A DNA stretch of 64,000 nt from Cercis canadensis (taxonomy: Eukaryota; Streptophyta; Magnoliopsida; Fabales; Fabaceae). The translations under genes were made by a program, and so were the position numbers. Under the pieces are notes generated by a model. The model was not told the origin of the DNA and did no database searches. It saw nothing but the letters and a program-made list of their open reading frames with translations. Below, piece after piece: positions 61,768 to 64,000 of the stretch. The stretch spans positions 145,050 through 209,049 of the forward strand of contig QAOA01008427.1 of NCBI GenBank assembly GCA_003255065.1. Reading direction: 5' to 3'. Positions within the stretch are counted from its first letter, which is position 1, and each line of letters starts with the position of its first letter.

Positions 61768-63080
61768 GTTGATTAGGTATGCAATCCTTTTTTATTAGAT
61801 ACCTTATTTGAAACGTTAGCTTTTTTAATTAATCAACTCATGGGAAAGAAATGATATTATTTCTTACTGGAATAAAAAAGGGAATGCCCCTTGTGTTTTT
61901 GCAGTTGGATGATTGGCCAGCGGCTTAGCTCTGATCAAATATTTGAAATATGAAAGGGCTGATTAAGACCGCAGTGGTTAAGGACAAGCCATGGAGATCC
62001 TTACCATGACTTCTTTATCATATTTCATCTATTGACTTGCATTGAATAAAAAATTCCAATGGTATAGCTTTGCACTCCAAAGCAAGCGTTAATCAACATT
62101 TTTGTTGCAAAAATGAGCTTTAAGCATACTTTTACTAATTCCTTCTTGTTTGTTTTCTTTGTACCACTTTAATATTCCAATTGCATTCAAGCTTCTTCGA
62201 TGAGATGAAATATTTGAAACAAAAGACGTGGTTGATTGAGACCCAAGTGGTGGAGGCCAAACCGCGAACACCCATACAATAAATTTCTTGGATCATATTT
62301 GTACTCCTTATTTTCTATGCTGATGGTGTGTTGAATTTAAACACCAAAAATTACAATATATTTGTATCATATAATTAAGAACGTTCTTTATAAATATACA
62401 AGCCTTAATTTTTTTTTTTTTGGTAAACAAAAGTTTAGGATAAAGAGATGTTACTCTATTCCAAGGTCAGGACATATCACAGGTCTCAGCGATGACATAT
62501 AATAGTATTTATGAATTGTCTACTAAAAGAAAATTGCTCGTAGTGAGATTCGAACCTAAGTTTTAAAATTGAAGTAATTTGATTCTTATAAACTGAATTA
62601 ACCCTCGTTTGGCATACAGCAGCCTTAGTGAATCATAGAAATCTTGATTATCATCTACATATAAATAGCATATTAAATAGTAGATTTAAGCATAGGTTAA
62701 TTAGGTACGCAATATGCAATCCGTTTTTCTTAGATACCTTATTTGAAACGTTTAGATTTTTGAATTAATCGACTCGTGGGAAGGTTATAATCATATTTCT
62801 TTGTGGATGAAAAAGGGAATGTACCTGTGTTATTGCAGCTGGATGATTGACCAACTCAGCTCTGATAAAATATTTGAAATGTAAAAGGGCAGTTGATTGA
62901 GACTGAAGTGGTTAAGGACAAGCCATTGAGACCCTAACCATGACTTCCTTTAAACTCTAATTCCACTTTAATAGTGCAATTGCATGCATTAAAACTTGTT
63001 GGATCAGAGACAAAAGACGTGTTTGATTGAGACCAAAGTGGACAAACTGCGAAAACCCTTACAATAAATTTCTTATTGAG
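61768..63080. repeat. Direct segmental duplication of the CRK-C upstream region
   Basis: 61768-62010 and 62692-62950 share ordered blocks, including TAGATACCTTATTTGAAACG, GCTCTGAT and GGTTAAGGACAAGCCAT. 62215-62290 and 63000-63080 share ACAAAAGACGTG and ACAATAAATTTCTT. The copies are colinear but unequal in length. This looks like an old tandem duplication, later expanded by the SINE, and may be the edge of a further CRK duplication. Confidence 0.65.
62408..62620 (-). mobile_element. tRNA-derived SINE with 7-bp target duplication and A tail
   Basis: A 213-bp insertion bounded by AGCCTTA at 62401-62407 and 62621-62627. Read on the minus strand it has an A-box-like GGTTAATTCAGTTTATAAGA near the 5' end and a good B box GGTTCGAATCTC about 40 bp later. 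It ends in a run of about 14 A (T run at 62408-62421 on the plus strand). These are the features of a Pol III SINE. Confidence 0.75.
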
Positions 63081-64000
63081 GTGGATTTGCAAATACCAAA
63101 TATTCAAATGGGCCGTGCATGCAAGGATGGTGATCTTCGGGGAAGCTGCTTAGTGAATCGGAATTCAGAGAGCAACATATTTTTACTTTACTTTGATATA
63201 ATCAATCTACTCCATACTCCATGCCCTCTTTAGTTTGAAACTATCTACTTTCTCAACTCTTGAAAAAGTGTTTATAACCATTATCAAGACCTAAATCATC
63301 TTTGACCCATTTTAACCCAATCATTGAAATTACCAAAATATCTTTTATACCTCTATAAATACTACTTTTTCAACAGGTATTAGTACTTCTTTTAGACTTT
63401 CTTCATTTATTACTTAACTTATTCAAGACCAATATAATTTAATTTTCAAAGTTTAGGTATTCTCCGCCTGACCCTTAGTTCATTAGTGTTATTGTGCAAA
63501 TAAGACTTGAAACCTATCAGACGTTAATCCGTCAGTTCGACCAATCAACCTACCCATCATTGACATGACCTTAACACGTCAAAAAGTAACGAAAATTTAA
63601 GTTTTGGCTTCAAAGAAAAGGTCAGAGTAATTTTGCTGTTAATTGGAGGAACATGGCAGTTATAACATCTGAGTGAATCAATGACTTTTCTGTAGACAAA
63701 ACAAATCGTAGAAACCCCGCCATTGATTTTCATTGTCAAATTGCCAAACAAGGAGAATGCATGCTTTTTCTTCTGGAACACTTACTGATGATGTACATGA
63801 ATTTAGATTGTCCTTTAATAAAGGTTTTTAATAGAATTTTTTTTTTTTTTATATATGACAATATATGTAGATGATTATCTGTGTGAATTGCACTGATATA
63901 GAATCAAAATTAAATTTATAATTCACATAAAAAAAAACAAATTTATAATGAGTATATAGATGCATCTAAGGACTCTTTTGAGTGGTTTTTTTTTTTTTTT

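Larger units (their letters stand above)
61645..64000. other. Upstream region of CRK-C and right window edge
   Basis: No gene is supported in 61645-64000. It contains the CRK-C promoter, a segmental duplication of that promoter (61768-62290 versus 62692-63080), a SINE (62408-62620) between the two copies, and AT-rich DNA to the edge ending in a T run. Open frames at 63027-63233 and 63557-63781 are without recognisable content. Confidence 0.5.

Overview
This window is nuclear DNA from a eudicot plant. The coding genes are split by many short, AT-rich GT-AG introns. The recognisable genes are plant types: a plant TOR kinase, an organellar aspartyl-tRNA synthetase, a DUF1005 protein, a xyloglucan endotransglucosylase and a cluster of DUF26 receptor kinases. 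Plant SINEs, a TRIM, a Mutator-like MITE and a solo LTR lie between and inside them. The species cannot be fixed from the sequence. Isolated N positions flanked by direct repeats show this is a draft scaffold with unmerged contig ends.

Layout. 1-22959 (minus) is the first 45 coding exons (1,999 codons) of TOR. It starts at 22959 and runs off the left edge just before the end of the FRB domain, so the kinase and FATC exons are outside. Its introns hold LINE tails, a TRIM and other repeats. A 1.37 kb divergent promoter region separates TOR from a complete 15-exon organellar AspRS (24328-29646, plus). 29647-34775 is AT-rich and gene-poor, with a SINE and a Mutator-type MITE that has a perfect 9-bp target duplication. 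A two-exon DUF1005 gene follows (34776-36218, plus). Next is a single-coding-exon, very acidic, type II membrane protein (37631-39328, minus). Its proposed 5'-UTR intron carries a 1.05 kb terminal-inverted-repeat element that holds broken fragments of two unrelated host genes, a PPR protein and a DnaJ protein. An XTH (44077-45288, plus) and a NOPCHAP1/DUF4598-like small nuclear protein (46774-48350, plus) come next.

The right third is a tandem array of cysteine-rich receptor-like kinases (CRKs), all on the minus strand. Two copies (48829-53424 and 54824-57518) are decayed: one is split by a solo LTR with 5-bp target duplications, and the other has lost most of its ectodomain and carries a MITE in a kinase exon. 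The third (58419-61644) is intact, with 665 codons and all kinase motifs. Flanking DNA is duplicated along with these genes.

The genes do not form a pathway. TOR and AspRS share an intergenic promoter space, and the CRKs share descent. I found no CRISPR, operon or other prokaryotic system, and no wholly new biological system. The most unusual objects are the gene-fragment-carrying TIR element and the glycosylation-rich acidic membrane protein.
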